Numbered from the stretch's first letter, positions 46,101-58,218 are shown. The stretch is 64,000 nt of DNA from Abelmoschus esculentus (GCA_035048815.1 JAUCBN010000020.1:4657501-4721500), one strand, 5' to 3'. Notes: generated by a model from the sequence alone, not told the origin. Numbers and translations are program-made.

Positions 46101-47958
46101 ATATGTGTTTTATTTCATTCACTTAGGGGAATGAAAAATAAATGCTTTGTACCATTCACTTCGAGGAATGAAAAAATATTAAATATAACACATCATATCA
46201 AATTAGTTATCTATCAAAGATAAACTCTCAAGAGCTCTTCCGAAGCATTGATATTTTAGTACTTTGAGATATAGTACTCATATTTTTCCTTGTATTTAAA
46301 TGGGAAAATGATTCTTATGCTTAAGTATTGTATGAATACTTGCACTGTCTGCTAAGCATAAATCGTCATAATTTATTGCATATTTATTCCAGAAGTAATC
46401 ATATTCTTTTAAAGAAAAAATTAACATAAAACATAAATAAATAATATGTAAAGTAAGTTAACATAAATAAATATTACATAAAAGTAAATTAACATAAATA
46501 AATAATAAATAAAAATAAATTAACATAAAAAAATAAAAGATCAATTATTCTTTTTAGAAGTTATAAAGGAAATAAAATAAATGACGAATTATTCCCTTCA
46601 AGGGTTATGAGAAATTATCAATATCCAATTGAGTTGGATCAATAACGCAATAATTATTTTCGCCACAAAAAAAATCTATTTATATTTTCTTTAATTTATC
46701 ATTCATGATTATGGATATGGTACATAATACTTTGTTGTTTGATAAGTACGAGATCAATGGTTTATACCATCGCATTGATAACATAAAGATTTTGATATGA
46801 TCTCTATCATTCTTGTTATCTTTATAATTCCACTTCTTGTGGATATAAGCATTCTCAAAATAATCATCTTATTCATGCATATTTTATGATCTCAATCATG
46901 ACCACAATTACTAATGCGACATTTATTCTTTCCGCTATAAAATATCACATTCACTTCAAAGAATGGAGCGGAGCCAATTGGTCTTTAAAACCTTTTCACG
47001 ATATTGTGTCTACAGGAAAACTTTAATGTGTGAAAAGTGGAATACGTTTTTCTAACATATCCTCATCAGTGATACTCTGACACATAACTAAGTTTTATTT
47101 TGAATCATGTTTGCATTCACTTCAGAGAATGAAACAAATTCAATAATCGCATTGAATAAACATCATGCTTGCATTCATTTCAGGGAATGTCTCCCATAAA
47201 AATTCCTAGATCAAGACAATTTTCTTAAATTGAACTTGGGAGAAATCTATAGTCGAGTTTTTCAACATAAGAATATTGCGTTCAAGAAAAAATAGATTTT
47301 ATAATATTCATACTATTAAATAGTAATTTATCAACCAATATATACACAATAAATATAAAAAACAAAAATTTAATCCTCATACGCGGCGTTATTAAGCCAG
47401 TCCACAAGGTCCTTTAAAAAGAACCTCCTTTGAGACTAGTAGCCTCGTAGAACGGGATGTCCAACCAATATACTCGGATTAAATCAACATAAAAAAGAAC
47501 ATATTAATTAATTAATTAAATGTTTAATATTTTTTCTGATATCATGTAATACTTAGAACATGATTAAAACATAAACTTTCATCTTCATAATAAAATAAAC
47601 AAATATTGGTTATAAATAAAAAAACTCAAATTAAATAAGTAAAACATACTAAACTTTCCACTAATTTGAATATATGGTAGGTTTAATCACCAATATTTTG
47701 TTAAAATCTTTTTTGGGAATTATCGACAAACACCACGGTAATTGAGCCACTTTATCACTACACAAACACCAAACAACCAAAGGTTTTTTTAAAATTAAAA
47801 ATAAAGTCAAAAATCAAGAAAGAAAAATCAAATATTAGAATATAATTGAGGGAGAAAAACTTATCTTTGATTCATGCTAGTAATAAATTCTTTTCAATAA
47901 CTCCTTTAAGATTTGAACGCAAAATACATTCATTGGTTAGAGTGTCGTGCTGATAACG
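43151..47958 (-). pseudogene. Copia C gag-pol remnant
   Basis: Islands on the minus strand: RNase H near 43600-43430, RT with the YVDD codons near 43905, the shared deletion at about 43865, integrase at 45519-45295 (LLTRNLVFARLLAQLIKLRA), protease near 46370-46310, gag repeats near 47185-46980 and the conserved leader at 47475-47370. Stops and frameshifts are frequent and nothing here could be translated in full. Confidence 0.85.
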
Positions 47959-48196
47959 TGTTGCGAATAAAATAAAGAATAAGAATAAAATAGGAGAACA
48001 AAGATGAGAGACAAAAGAGAGAGATTTGTATTATATTCTTAAAGTACGATTGTGTACAATGTTTTCTCTAAAAGCTTATATTTATAGGCATAAGATGGAA
48101 ACCCTAATTTCAATGATTAGTAAACCCTAATAATAAAGCCCACTAAAGTTTAATTTAATATATGGATATCCACTATAAATAAAGATATTCATAACA
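47959..48196 (-). repeat. Copia C 5' LTR
   Basis: On the minus strand it starts TGTTATGAATATCTTTATTT and ends TATTCGCAACA, 238 bp, followed by CGTTATCAGCACGACACTC. The TATA motif CTATAAATATAAG is kept near 48083. Confidence 0.9.
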
Positions 48197-48279
48197 ATTG
48201 AAAAATAATAACTTAAATATCAATATTTTTATTGCATTTAAGACTCGAAGATTCCAAAGTTTAATATAACCTTTTATTT

Positions 48280-49067
48280 ACACTTAAAAAGTTAAATAGG
48301 CATTTAAACTATATTTTTTTAGTTGCATATTTAAATTATTTTTAGACTAAATAAGTGTCTACCGTTTTATTCTGTAATCTATTTAAGGTTCTCTGGTAAA
48401 TCTCACCGTTAAAGGACATATGTCATCTTTGGAAAATTCTAAAATTATATCCAAAATAAATAAAATTAATAAAACAAAAACATATCCTAAAAATTTTAAA
48501 TATTCTCAAAATGATCCCTGAAATTCATAAACCTCCAAATTAGACCACTACCACCAATATTGCTGGCAACGAAAGGAAGCGCACTTCTCACACCGACCAA
48601 CCCACACGTCATTCGTCGTCTGTCCTACCACTATTAAATGTGAATCGTTTAAAGGAACCATTCAATAATTTGGATGTTTCACGTTGTGTCAGTCGATTTC
48701 CGACGATGGAATGGTGGGAAATGGTCATGAAGTTTAGGTGACCGATGTGGTGGACAATTATGTGAGTCGTGACAATCAATGACGTAAGATCGGTCACCGA
48801 AACTTCATGACCATTTTCCTACCATTCCATCGTCGCAATTTAAGGTTGTTTTGTAAAATCTGTAAAACTTAGACAGTTTCTATAAATTAAATAATTTTAT
48901 TTATTTTTAATATAATTTTTAGAATTTCATGTGTCTTTTTAACGATAAGAATTAATGAAAAACCTTAAATAGGTTATGAAATAAAATGTTAGACACCTAC
49001 TCGGCCAAAAAAATAGTTTGTATACCTAACTAAAAAAATATAATTTAAACACTTATTTAACAGTTAA
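48280..49067. mobile_element. Foldback element, about 790 bp
   Basis: The outer arms (about 48285-48480 and 48870-49065) are inverted copies, sharing TTTTTTTAGTT and CTATTTAAGGTT. The inner arms (48702-48750 and 48790-48836) are also inverted copies, with CGACGATGGAATGGT and its complement. ACCTTTTATTT occurs on both sides (48269-48279 and 49068-49078), consistent with a 9-11-bp target duplication. Non-coding, probably a Mutator-type foldback. Confidence 0.75.
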
Positions 49068-49189
49068 ACCTTTTATTTCTTTTTAACGTAAGATCGTAAC
49101 CCAAACATACCGTTAGTTATAAATGACCATTATCACTCAGGTTATCTCTACAACTTGGCCTTTCACCAAAGGCATACCATTGAAAGAGG

Positions 49190-49295
49190 AAATGATACCT
49201 AGACACTGAATACTCTATTATTATTGCCAGCCCAAATAAGTACATTGTTAACCTCTGGATCACCAATAGAAATCTTTCTGATAGCTTTCACCTAC
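49190..49295 (-). pseudogene. Possible LINE fragment (zinc-binding region after RT)
   Basis: On the minus strand it reads ISIGDPEVNNVLIWAGNNN then RVFSV, a pattern like the DxLIW...G.FSV stretch found near the end of plant LINE reverse transcriptases. Only about 30 residues are readable and they end in a stop. The call rests on this short motif. Confidence 0.35.
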
Positions 49296-49539
49296 ACTTG
49301 AGAGAAAAAGGAAAGAAGCTTTTCACGGTCCTAAGACCTCATCTCTCGGTAGATATGAAACTGAAACCTAATTGCACCCAAGCGGACGATCTATATAGAC
49401 CGTAAAATCTCGCATCTTTTTTATCTGTCTTTTTATATTGAAACTCTTCTTACATTGACCCCATATCGAATTCCAGTCCAAGCCCATGATGGGTTATGAC
49501 ACTTGGGGGTTGAGAAGATATTTTCACTCTTAAGGATGT

Positions 49540-49721
49540 AAAAAGTTGACCTGATCTGAAAACCTGATTAAAACCTGTTCAAATCAAAATCTGGTTTGAC
49601 CCAAGAATGTAATAACTCGAACTCAATCTACATTCGACTGTTGTTGACCCGAACCCGAGTTGAGCCTGTTACTGTAGTAACTAAACCCGAACCGTATCCG
49701 GCTGAGAATGACCGGAACTCG
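49540..49721. repeat. GACCCGAAC-rich repeat, left part
   Basis: Repeated GACCTGA, GACCCGAAC and CCGGAACTCG units. It continues at about 51827-52015 after the LTR element, so the retroelement at 49727-51821 landed inside it. It resembles the GGGTCGGGT-rich ends of the MITE at 34613-35101 and may be an old relative. Confidence 0.55.
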
Positions 49722-49726
49722 ATTTC

Positions 49727-49925
49727 TATAGAATGGTGACATTGATGCTGAAAATATGATGAACGGTAGAAAGAGTAGAAGAATCTCACTTTTATTAGAA
49801 TTGCATTTCCATATGTATAGAAAAGTATAAACCCAAATACAATATTTATAACCTAATATCTAACAACCTATGATCAGCTTAACAACTAATTAACCAACTA
49901 ATAAACCAATTACTAACTTTTAACA
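49727..49925 (-). repeat. 3' LTR of the small element
   Basis: Nearly identical to 51622-51821; a TATA motif (TTATAAATATTG on the minus strand) is present. Confidence 0.88.
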
Positions 49926-51621
49926 TTCACCCTACTTCTTCAAGTTTCTGAACTCTATCGATTGATGACTCTTGGGAAAAAGGTGAAAAATGCAAGGTGC
50001 AAACGTAAACTGGCTTGAAAATTTTGACACCCAACAATTGAACTGGTTCATTGAAAATGGATCGAAAAGTATCATTAATTTCTTTTCCTATTTGGTGGTT
50101 TACCGAGAATCGAAGGTGCTATTCATCCTTTCGTTCTTCTTTACTCACATCTCTGTCAAAAAATTCTCATTCAAATTTTTTCCAAAATTTTCTTTTATCG
50201 TCATTGTCTTCCTCCCCCCTTATTTGAACCTTCTTTTTGTTGGAAGCAAGGTTGTTAAGCGTCGAGCTTCCGAGTGTAATCTGAAGCCCTCTTTCGAGCA
50301 AGAAAACATTCTCTTTTTTTTGGTTAACGAAATGCAAAGCTGTTAAACACTATACAATTCCCAGAGATTTTCTTCCATGGACACTTGAGCATTAAGCATC
50401 AAATTGCCTTGTGAGAGAACTGGTTGAAAATAAAGAAACAAACATTCAAACTGTTCTTCAATACAATTCAAGTAATCACAACTTTCAACAACCAATTTTA
50501 TCCACCACAACAAATGGTACATGACAATGCTCGTTGGTCAACCTTTCAAGGAAAGAAATAAAAACCCTTACTTGCCCTTGAACAAGATCAAGATGTTTAT
50601 CAGATCCCAGTAACCACAAATTCATATTCAAACAATTTTATCCAACGTTCTTCCGTAATCATTCAACAATAACAAACTTATCAATCTTGCAAATCATGTA
50701 TCAACAACAAGTATGTGCACATTACATCAGCAACAATCGAACAATATCTCAAGACACTAATTTCAGATTAATCTCAAGAACTGAATGCTCTCCCAGTAGG
50801 AGAAAAACGAGGGAGCAAGACAGATTTACTTCAAGATATGGGAATCTCAACACAGTTCTTTCCCTAATTTCAGTGATCTTTAGAAAACTTCTACATTAAC
50901 ACCCGTTTTAAGACCAAAGGAATATAACACTCTCCAGATGGGCGATGACTCAACAACTCAAATCTCAACATTCACTAGCTCAATTCCAATAACCAAACCA
51001 AATATGATGAACAAATTCCCCACTTACTCATGACATTTAAAATCTCAAGTGCACGATACCAAATGTGAGTGAAATGAATGTGTCGACCTTCTATCAATTG
51101 TCAAGTAGAACAAACCTCAATCAATCTTGACAATAGATAAAACCAATTCAAACAAAAAATATTTTCACCAAAGTAATAATACAAATGTTCCATATTCAAA
51201 GAACAACGTATTTTGTTGGGATTAGATTGCACAAAAGAACAAGAGTAGATCTCACCATATAATCAATATTGTAGAATTCGGATGAATCTGGATACCAAAT
51301 CAACCATAAAAAAGCAATATAACCGATCCATAATAGTCGTTAATAGTGGGGAAAAAATCTCGATTTCAGATTTGAATCTGAAAAATGAAATGGCGGAGGA
51401 AAAACTTTAAGAGTCAGATTTGAGATCTGAAATAGAAGACATCAACTTTGAGTCGATAAAGAGAAACAAAATACAATAAACACGTTGATGATAGCTTCAG
51501 TAGATGAATGAATAAACTCTTTGAACAGAGAATAGAACTTTGATTAACCAGATTTGAATGGTAGAAGCGGAAAGAAAAGAAAAAAAATAAACGTCAGGAT
51601 CGTTGATGGCGAATGATACCG

Positions 51622-51821
51622 TATGAGAATGGTGACATTGATGCTGAAAATATGATGAACGGTAGAAAGATTAGAAGAATCTCACTTTTATTATAATTGA
51701 ATTTCTATATGTATAGAAAAGTATAAACCCAAATACAATATTTATAACCTAATATCTAACAACCTATGAACAACATAACAACTAATTAAACAACTAATAA
51801 ACCAATTACTAACTTCTAACA
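51622..51821 (-). repeat. 5' LTR of the small element
   Basis: See the element entry. A 38-bp block at 49740-49777 and 51635-51672 differs at only one base. Confidence 0.88.
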
Positions 51822-51826
51822 ATTTC

Positions 51827-52015
51827 AACATGTTATTGTGAACTCGAAACCCGACCTGCATCCGACTGAAATGAACCGGAACCCGAATCTAACTTGGAAG
51901 ATAACTGATATTACCTAACTGAATGACCCGATACCTGATTTTATCTGATCTATTTTGAACCCAACTTAATAAATGACCCGACTTGTTTTGAACCCAACCT
52001 ATTATTAACCTGAAC
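51827..52015. repeat. GACCCGAAC-rich repeat, right part
   Basis: Continues the block at 49540-49721, with GACCCGACTTG and GAACCCAACC units. Confidence 0.55.
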
Positions 52016-52019
52016 TAAT

Positions 52020-53560
52020 AATAACAAGACTTAATATTTACATGACATATAATTCAGTATATCAATAATTTGATGAATTTAAAATATTGGTAAATATAAT
52101 TGTGCTTAAAAATAGAATTAGACATAAGAATTAATTTAGAGATTAATATTTAAATTTAGTATTATATATTTAATTAAATTAATTTATTTACTATTTTATT
52201 TAGTTTTAATATATTTAATTTTATTTATAATTTTAAATTAATATTTAATTAAGTTAAATTAACTTATTGAAGTTAGGATTAATTAAGCTAAATTAAAATA
52301 TAAGAACATAAATTATAAACATAATTAAAATAATTCTAAAATCAAATGTATATTTATATTAAATTAATCTAAATTATGAATCAATTAACTAAAAAATTGA
52401 TAAAAAAGAAAAAAAGACAGTTGATAAAAAAGAGTGAAAAGACAAAATTTTGAAGGGAAATAAATCACTCATTTTTTTAAGTTTGAGATTAATTTAATTT
52501 TAGTGTAAAAATTTTGGAGGGATATAAGTTACCTAAAATTTTATAAGGAATTAGAAATAAGTTTTGATTATTATATAAAAAAGAGAAAAAATTTTTTGGG
52601 AGAGAAATAATATATAGTAAATTTTGGATTATTATTATTATTACAACATATAATCAAATAATAAACTTTGATTAAATATAATTAATTAAAAATATAAAAA
52701 AGATAGATTAGATTTAGATATTCATTTGACACTACTCTAGGTCAAGTAAACAATTAGTGTGAGGAGTATAGAAATGTGATTGCACGTGAACAAGTAAATA
52801 AAGAAAACACTTTGTAAATGCCAAGACAAAAGCGAAATGAGAAAACGAGAGTAAACAATATGAATTAATAATCCTCGATTGACAAGATCTACTGGGAATG
52901 AATGATGGATTTCTTATGGACTCCTTAAACTGACTCCTCTAAACAAATAGATGCTATATGACCTATTCACTCGACAGAGTTTTCTAATATGCTCTCGCTT
53001 TCTCGAGTCAATGGAACCTGACAACCTAAAATGTCATGATATCTCCTCTCGATCTCAGCAATGACATCTAGCCTATCGACAAAGCTTAGTCCTTTTAGTC
53101 ATTGAAACCCTCAAATTAAGTCTCTCTCGAGCACCTAAGGTCGGGTTAGGCTCTAGTTACTATCTAAAATCCATTGCTAATGTCGATCCTCCCTTAGTTT
53201 CATGCACCTAAACAAAGGACACTCTCATGCCTCTTACAAGCTTAGGTGTTTTAAAACAATGAAGAAAGCAAATAAACAAACACATAACATACTAATATAT
53301 TCATAAAAGCAAAGTTAAACCATCCACAAAAAAATCCATCACATAATGCATACACATGATGGTGTGAAAGTATGAAACATATTATTCACTACAACCCTCA
53401 AGAATATATAATAAAGCAAAGGGAAAAGGTTGGAAGACACCCTTGGTGCGCACTACCGTGGGCTCTTCGACCACCATGGAGACGCTTTAGTGTGCTAGCC
53501 CCTCTTGGGTGCCTAGCACGTCACTCGCATCAAGCTCACTTTTGCACCTCTAAATCAGCT
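52020..53560. other. AT-rich sequence, then unassigned retroelement-like sequence
   Basis: 52020-52740 is AT-rich with nothing recognisable. From about 52740 the sequence is more balanced (CTCGAGTCAATGGAACCTGA, TCGGGTTAGGCTCTAG) and looks like a Gypsy-type LTR, but I found no partner copy in the window. Confidence 0.4.
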
Positions 53561-53656
53561 CCAAATGTCCTTCTTTTCTTTTAGGTCACCATTCCTTTGT
53601 TGTCCTTTTGCAAATTTTATGACAAATCTCCCTTGCTCCCAACTTTACTTTACATG

Positions 53657-53869
53657 CCAAGGCAACCACTACCACGGCGGCGCATACCCCTCGACCAGAA
53701 GCATACGAAGAAGAAACCACCTGATGAAGACGCTTTGTATAGATCAAATCCTCATCCACCTAAAAAGGGGAAGATGGTTACTCCTGGAGATGCAATTAAT
53801 TGTACTCCTCCTGTAACCTACTTTTTATCCTTAAATCTTCATATTTTATTTTTATGTTTTAGGATTTAG
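53657..53869 (+). other. Possible short ORF of the retroelement-like module
   Basis: Encodes a Pro/Lys/Arg-rich peptide starting MPRQPLPRRRIPLDQKHTKK. Low-complexity basic N-termini like this occur in plant retroelement proteins. It has no domain, and its link to the downstream ORF is a guess. Confidence 0.25.
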
Positions 53870-54160
53870 ATTTCAATTTTTGTAATTTAGTTTTCAAAAT
53901 TTTTTGATATTTTCATAGTTTCTATTAATTTTATTTTTTGTTATTTAGGATCAATAAAGAAGAATAAAGGAGGAAAATCAGCCCAATCAATTAGTGGCTC
54001 AATCCAAGTGGCAGAATAATCCGGGCGGGAATTATTCCACCCGGATTCAAAAATTAAGTCGATTTTGCTGCCAATGGTTGTCAGCTAGGAGTTGGGTCTC
54101 TTGCACGCCAAGGGCAATAATCACACCCCCGCTCCCTCAAACGTCGCGCCGCTCTCCGCC

Positions 54161-54170
54161 TATAAATACA
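54161..54170 (+). promoter_or_regulatory. TATA box
   Basis: TATAAATACA in GC-rich surroundings, 91 bp before the ATG at 54252. It probably drives the following ORF. Confidence 0.6.
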
Positions 54171-54251
54171 CGGACAATGGTTAACATCCTTCACTTTTCA
54201 TTTGACCACCGAAACTCTCTATATTTTCTTTCTCTTCTCCATAAAAATCAG

Positions 54252-55702
54252 ATGGCAACTCGACCATAGAACCCTGTCGGAGCAACAACAAACTATAGAA
54301 GATTTCAAACTTAGGCGGTTGAACATGAATATCAACGTGCCTTCCAGAATCGACAGATTTGGGAAGAGCAAGGCTTCCACTATAAGGAGGAAGATGATCT
54401 TGGAATTGAAGCATTTATCCTATCGAAAATCACTTTCCAGCGGTGGTAAAAGTTCGCCCAAAAACCAGCACCGGCGAACATCACGTGGGTTTGCAAATTT
54501 TACGCTCACCGACCGGTGCCAAATAATCCATACACTCACCTTTGTGATAGAGCAATTCCAGTGGCGAACATCACCATCAATGCCCATTTTGGGCTGCATA
54601 TTGAAACTGATGAGCATGCCGCATTCGTCGCTACCCTAACCGCCACCGATTTTGAATTAATGAAGACAGGACTCTGCATTCCTGGAGCAGAGTGGAATAC
54701 GGGGAAACATCGCGGTTCTGTCAGTCGCCGTGATCTGAGGTCAGAAGCAAGCTTTGTAACACCTTTATAAAGAGAAATATGCTGCCAACTTCCCACAACG
54801 AGACGGTAGATCGGCCACGACTTGCACTCATCCATTCAATTATTCACAACCGCCGAATCGATGTGAGAAAAATAATCAGTGAGTAGATATATGAGTGCAC
54901 AACGAAACACTGAGGTATGTTTTATTTCTCATGTTTAATTACCTCTCTCGGTCAATTAGAACATGTTTCGACGCTGCCTTCCGACACATTCACTCTGGCA
55001 AAAAAGGGTTAGACACGGGAGGTATACATGAAGAGGATGCAAGTGAAAGAAGCTGTTCCACAAGCATATATTTCTCCACCCGCTAAAGCAGCGTCTGCTG
55101 AGGTAGCGCAACCGGCAAACACAATAGAGGGTACAACTCCAGCACTAGAAAGAATTTTGTAAATTTTGTAACGTATGGAGAAAAGGCAAATGACCTTCAT
55201 GAACTAGGTCAGGAAATCCAATAGCGCCATCATAGCCACCATCCATGAAGAATTCTTGGCCTGTTCAACTATTTTCCCAAAATTCATAGTCGCCATCTTC
55301 GTGCCCCAGCAGCCTCAACTTGCTCCTACTGCAACATCAACTGCCTCTACCATAGTGCCACTCTCTCCAGTCGCCAATAAAGCCGTTGTGGTGATCGAAC
55401 CATTCTCTGCTGACTTTGTAGCATCATTTAGGAGGAAAGAATCCACACACCGAGCTACTGCACCCGAGGACTTCAATCCCTTAGATTGAAGCAATTCCTC
55501 TGATGACATGCAAGCAGTGAAGGACTACATTGCCTCCATCCCAACCGATAAGAAAAGGAAGGCCTCGGGTTCTGCCACAGAAAACTCCACAATCACTATC
55601 GACACTGAAGAGGAGGTAAGTAACAATCCCACTCCCCTCCGACTCCAACCGCCACGCTCTACCAAGAAACCATCTGTCATTCCACCTACCAAAAGCTCCT
55701 GA
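54252..55702 (+). pseudogene. Putative plant transposon protein ORF (PF20167-like)
   Basis: Starts MATRP, then a stop at 54267-54269. Readable parts include AVEHEYQRAFQNRQIWEEQG and ANITWVCKFYAHRPVPNNPY, ITINAHFGLHIETDEHAAF, ELMKTGLCIPGAEWNTGKHR and, after a frame change, LARKKGLD-like and Ala/Thr/Pro-rich sequence (55256-55702). The layout resembles the domain annotated in plants as putative plant transposon protein, often found in retroelements. Its biochemical role is unknown. Several stops (54267, about 54312, about 54465) show that it is dead. The family call comes from memory of motif style. Confidence 0.6.
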
Positions 55703-56170
55703 TCAACAGTGACTTCGAAGATTCTTTTGGATCCTCGATATTTTAAGGGCGAGTCTTTTCTCTTTTCTTTTTGTCTCTCATATATCCCCTGTTTTTATTT
55801 TTCTTATCTATCTTTCCATGAATTGAGGATAATATATCCCTTGAGTTTGGGGAAGCATTAGTCTATTTTTTAATTAATCTTCCATGTATGGAAATTAGTA
55901 GGGTTATCATAGATTATCTTATTTTTTTCCCTTATAATTTTACTACAATTTTTTTTAAGTTTGTTAATTTTATAGAGTCTTCTTCGGCAACAATATTTTG
56001 TTCTGTCACCGCAGCCAAGTGCACCCTTCACTAGAACTGAAATCAGAAAGGTAACTCTGGATAAGTAATTAGGATTAGACTATGAGCCTGAAAAATAATT
56101 AAACACTGCTAAGAGTTGATTTTAAGAGTTCTTTTCTCTTAGAAAGCAATAAAGACTTAAAGTTTATATT
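55703..56170. other. 3' noncoding region of the retroelement-like module
   Basis: Contains GAATTGAGGATAATATATCC then TTGAGTTTGGGG at 55818-55855, similar to the Athila-like 3' region at about 25194. Layout before the hairpin array is also similar (about 350 bp). Confidence 0.55.
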
Positions 56171-56174
56171 TCTA

Positions 56175-56324
56175 CTAGAGGTGCCTATCACTGGCTCTAG
56201 TATAGTTCTTAGAGGTGCCTATCACCGACTCTAAGACTTAGCATCCTTTCCACTTACTAGAGGTGACTATCACTGACTCTAGTGAGAGTAGTTAAACACT
56301 TGAGGTGTCCGCAACCGGCTCAAG
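56175..56324. repeat. Hairpin array, four 26-28-bp units
   Basis: Units at 56175-56200, 56208-56235, 56257-56282 and 56299-56324. Stems are CTAGAG/CTCTAG, CTTAGAG/CTCTAAG, CTAGAG/CTCTAG and CTTGAG/CTCAAG. The interior starts GTGCC or a close variant in each. Changes on one arm are matched on the other. Confidence 0.92.
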
Positions 56325-56576
56325 CAGTATAAGTATATAATTAATTATGTACTTATATAACAAAGTAGGGATTAGAAAAAATAATTAAAAATCTAAGTCG
56401 GGAGTTTTAAGCTAGAAAAAGGGATTAAAACTTAGAAAATCAATTTTCTCAAGGCAATGCACACACCCACACAGACTTATAGTCCAGTTCCGAAGAATTC
56501 CTGAAACTTTGAATACGCCAAGTTGAGAAAGAAACTCTGTCGCGACAAGCAGAAAGGTATATTACTATAAAAATTC

Positions 56577-56794
56577 AGAAAGGAGGAACAAAATAGAGTT
56601 GTGAGAATAATTAAGTTTTAGGAGCCGTAGATTAATTTGTGTAGATTCTAGTTCTTTCGACATGAGGGTCAAAATGCCATCTTTGAGCATAACACTTCTA
56701 TTAAATTTAATGTAAACTACTACTCCTACTAATAAAAAAAAGAAAGGGAATAATTTAGAAAGGAGGAACAAAATAGAGTTGTGAGAATAATTAA
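56577..56794. repeat. 38-bp perfect direct repeat, 180 bp apart
   Basis: The copies at 56577-56614 and 56757-56794 start AGAAAGGAGGAACAAAATAG. The 142 bp between them are AT-rich and non-coding. Confidence 0.9.
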
Positions 56795-57569
56795 AAAAAA
56801 CAGTTGCATGTTCATAATCTTTATTAAAAATTTGAAATAAAATAAAGATTAATTTAATAAAAAAATTATATCTAGGAATTAATCTTAAAAATATACCATT
56901 TTTATACTTTAATTTTTATGCGGACGAAAGAAAATTAAATAAAGTAAATATATATTAATGAATATATTTTTTATGAAAGATGATAGTTTCTAAAAGCATA
57001 ATAGTTTTTTATAACATAGGTGGTCGTTTATAAAGATTATAAGTTAAATATTTTTTAGATTCTATAGAAAAGAAATTAAAAATATATAAATATTTAATTA
57101 TTTATTTATATTACATAGGTGGTCGTTTCTAAAGATTAGTTCATATATAATAATTTTCGATAAATTCTTAATTGAATTTATACAATTTATAGTTTAAAAT
57201 TTTAGGTGGTCCAATAGTACTTAATGTTAATGAATATAATTTAGGTGCGACGATGGACGTTGAATAGATTTTTCTGGAAGTGTGAATATAAACATATCTA
57301 GGGTAAACGTTTGATCGAGTAGAGTCAAGTTAAATAAAAATATTTTGAATTATTCAAAATGACGCGTCATATTTTATAATTTAAACTTTATTTAAAATTT
57401 TTTGTTTCGAGTTGACTTTACTAGATACCAACTCAGATCATTAAAAAGTTAAATCTAATTTATATCTATATCTATATCTATATCTATATATATATTCAAG
57501 TATAACTTAATCGAATAAGAGATTAAAACTCCACTTATTTCGAGAGAATAAATTAAAATTTTCGATTCG
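56795..57569. other. AT-rich spacer
   Basis: Holds a short direct repeat (CATAGGTGGTCGTTT at about 57015 and 57115) and a (TATATC)n stretch near 57463-57500. No gene. Confidence 0.6.
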
Positions 57570-57930
57570 ATTTTCAGGTAAATAAACTTGATATGTTTTG
57601 ATTTGAATCAAAAAAATTCAAATAAAATTTGAGTTGTAAAATAAAAATTCGAATAACTTAAATTTTTTATTAATTAACAGATTAATTTTTAAGTTTGAAT
57701 TGAGTCTCTCAATTTTTTGATACGTATAATGTATATGCATATCTTATATGATTAGAGAAAGTTGTTTAAGTTATAATCAAATAATACTATAACATGATAA
57801 ATAATTACAATTAAATTTATATAAAAACTCAAAAACTCGATTCAAATTTTTTAAAATAAAATTTAAGTTATAAAATATGACATGTTAAATTAAATAACTC
57901 AAAACTTTTTAGTTTGACTTGACTCAATTC
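57570..57930. repeat. Dispersed repeat, diverged third copy
   Basis: Related to 15305-15842 and 16375-16912, sharing AAAAATTCAAATAAAATTTG, AATTTTTAAGTTTGA and CATGATAAATAATTA blocks in the same order. Confidence 0.75.
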
Positions 57931-58011
57931 AATCGAACGTTTCTTCTTCGGTTTAAATAGACCGAAAGGAAATGAACACTGAGAAATAAGTCTGAGAAGA
58001 GGAGAAGATAA

Positions 58012-58204
58012 CTAATCAGGACAATCCGTTTTGGGTTCAGTCCGAGTTTGTAGAATGTACTCAAATGTGGCCGTCCATTCGACCCTTTTGGTGAGGAATG
58101 GAGTGTTGAGGTTGAAAACCTTCTTCAATTTGGCTGGAATAGAGGAATGCTCGAATTCAGAGGTAGGAAAAGGTCTGCCATTTCCACCATGAACAACTGC
58201 AAAA
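58012..58204 (-). other. Possible host-gene exon remnant, unidentified
   Basis: After an acceptor-like TTTTGCAG (about 58205-58198) the minus strand stays open for 62 codons: VVHGGNGRPFPTSEFEHSSI, PAKLKKVFNLNTPFLTKRVE, then WTATFEYILQTRTEPKTDCP and a stop. Composition is typical of a real protein and unlike the surrounding AT-rich DNA. I cannot name the family. It may be the last exon of a gene whose rest is absent. Confidence 0.4.
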
Positions 58205-58218
58205 CGGTAAAAAAACAT

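Larger units (their letters stand above)
42992..48196 (-). mobile_element. Copia C: decayed Ty1/Copia element, minus strand
   Basis: 5' LTR at 47959-48196 and partial 3' LTR at 42992-43150, in minus orientation. The interior is collinear with Copia A, including the RT deletion, and with Copia B. The right flank begins ATTGA, but the left LTR end is lost, so no target duplication can be read. Confidence 0.88.
49727..51821 (-). mobile_element. Small LTR retrotransposon, 2,095 bp, non-autonomous
   Basis: LTRs of 199 bp (49727-49925) and 200 bp (51622-51821) are flanked by a perfect 5-bp duplication ATTTC (49722-49726 and 51822-51826). On the minus strand the LTR starts TGTTAGAAGTTAGTAATTGG; GGTATCATTCGCCATC after the 5' LTR resembles the tRNA-Met primer site TGGTATCAGAGCC of Copia elements. 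A purine tract (GAAGAAGTAGGGTGAA) precedes the 3' LTR. I recognise no gag or pol in the 1.7-kb interior. The frame at 49990-50346 has no domain. It is larger than a typical TRIM. Confidence 0.88.
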
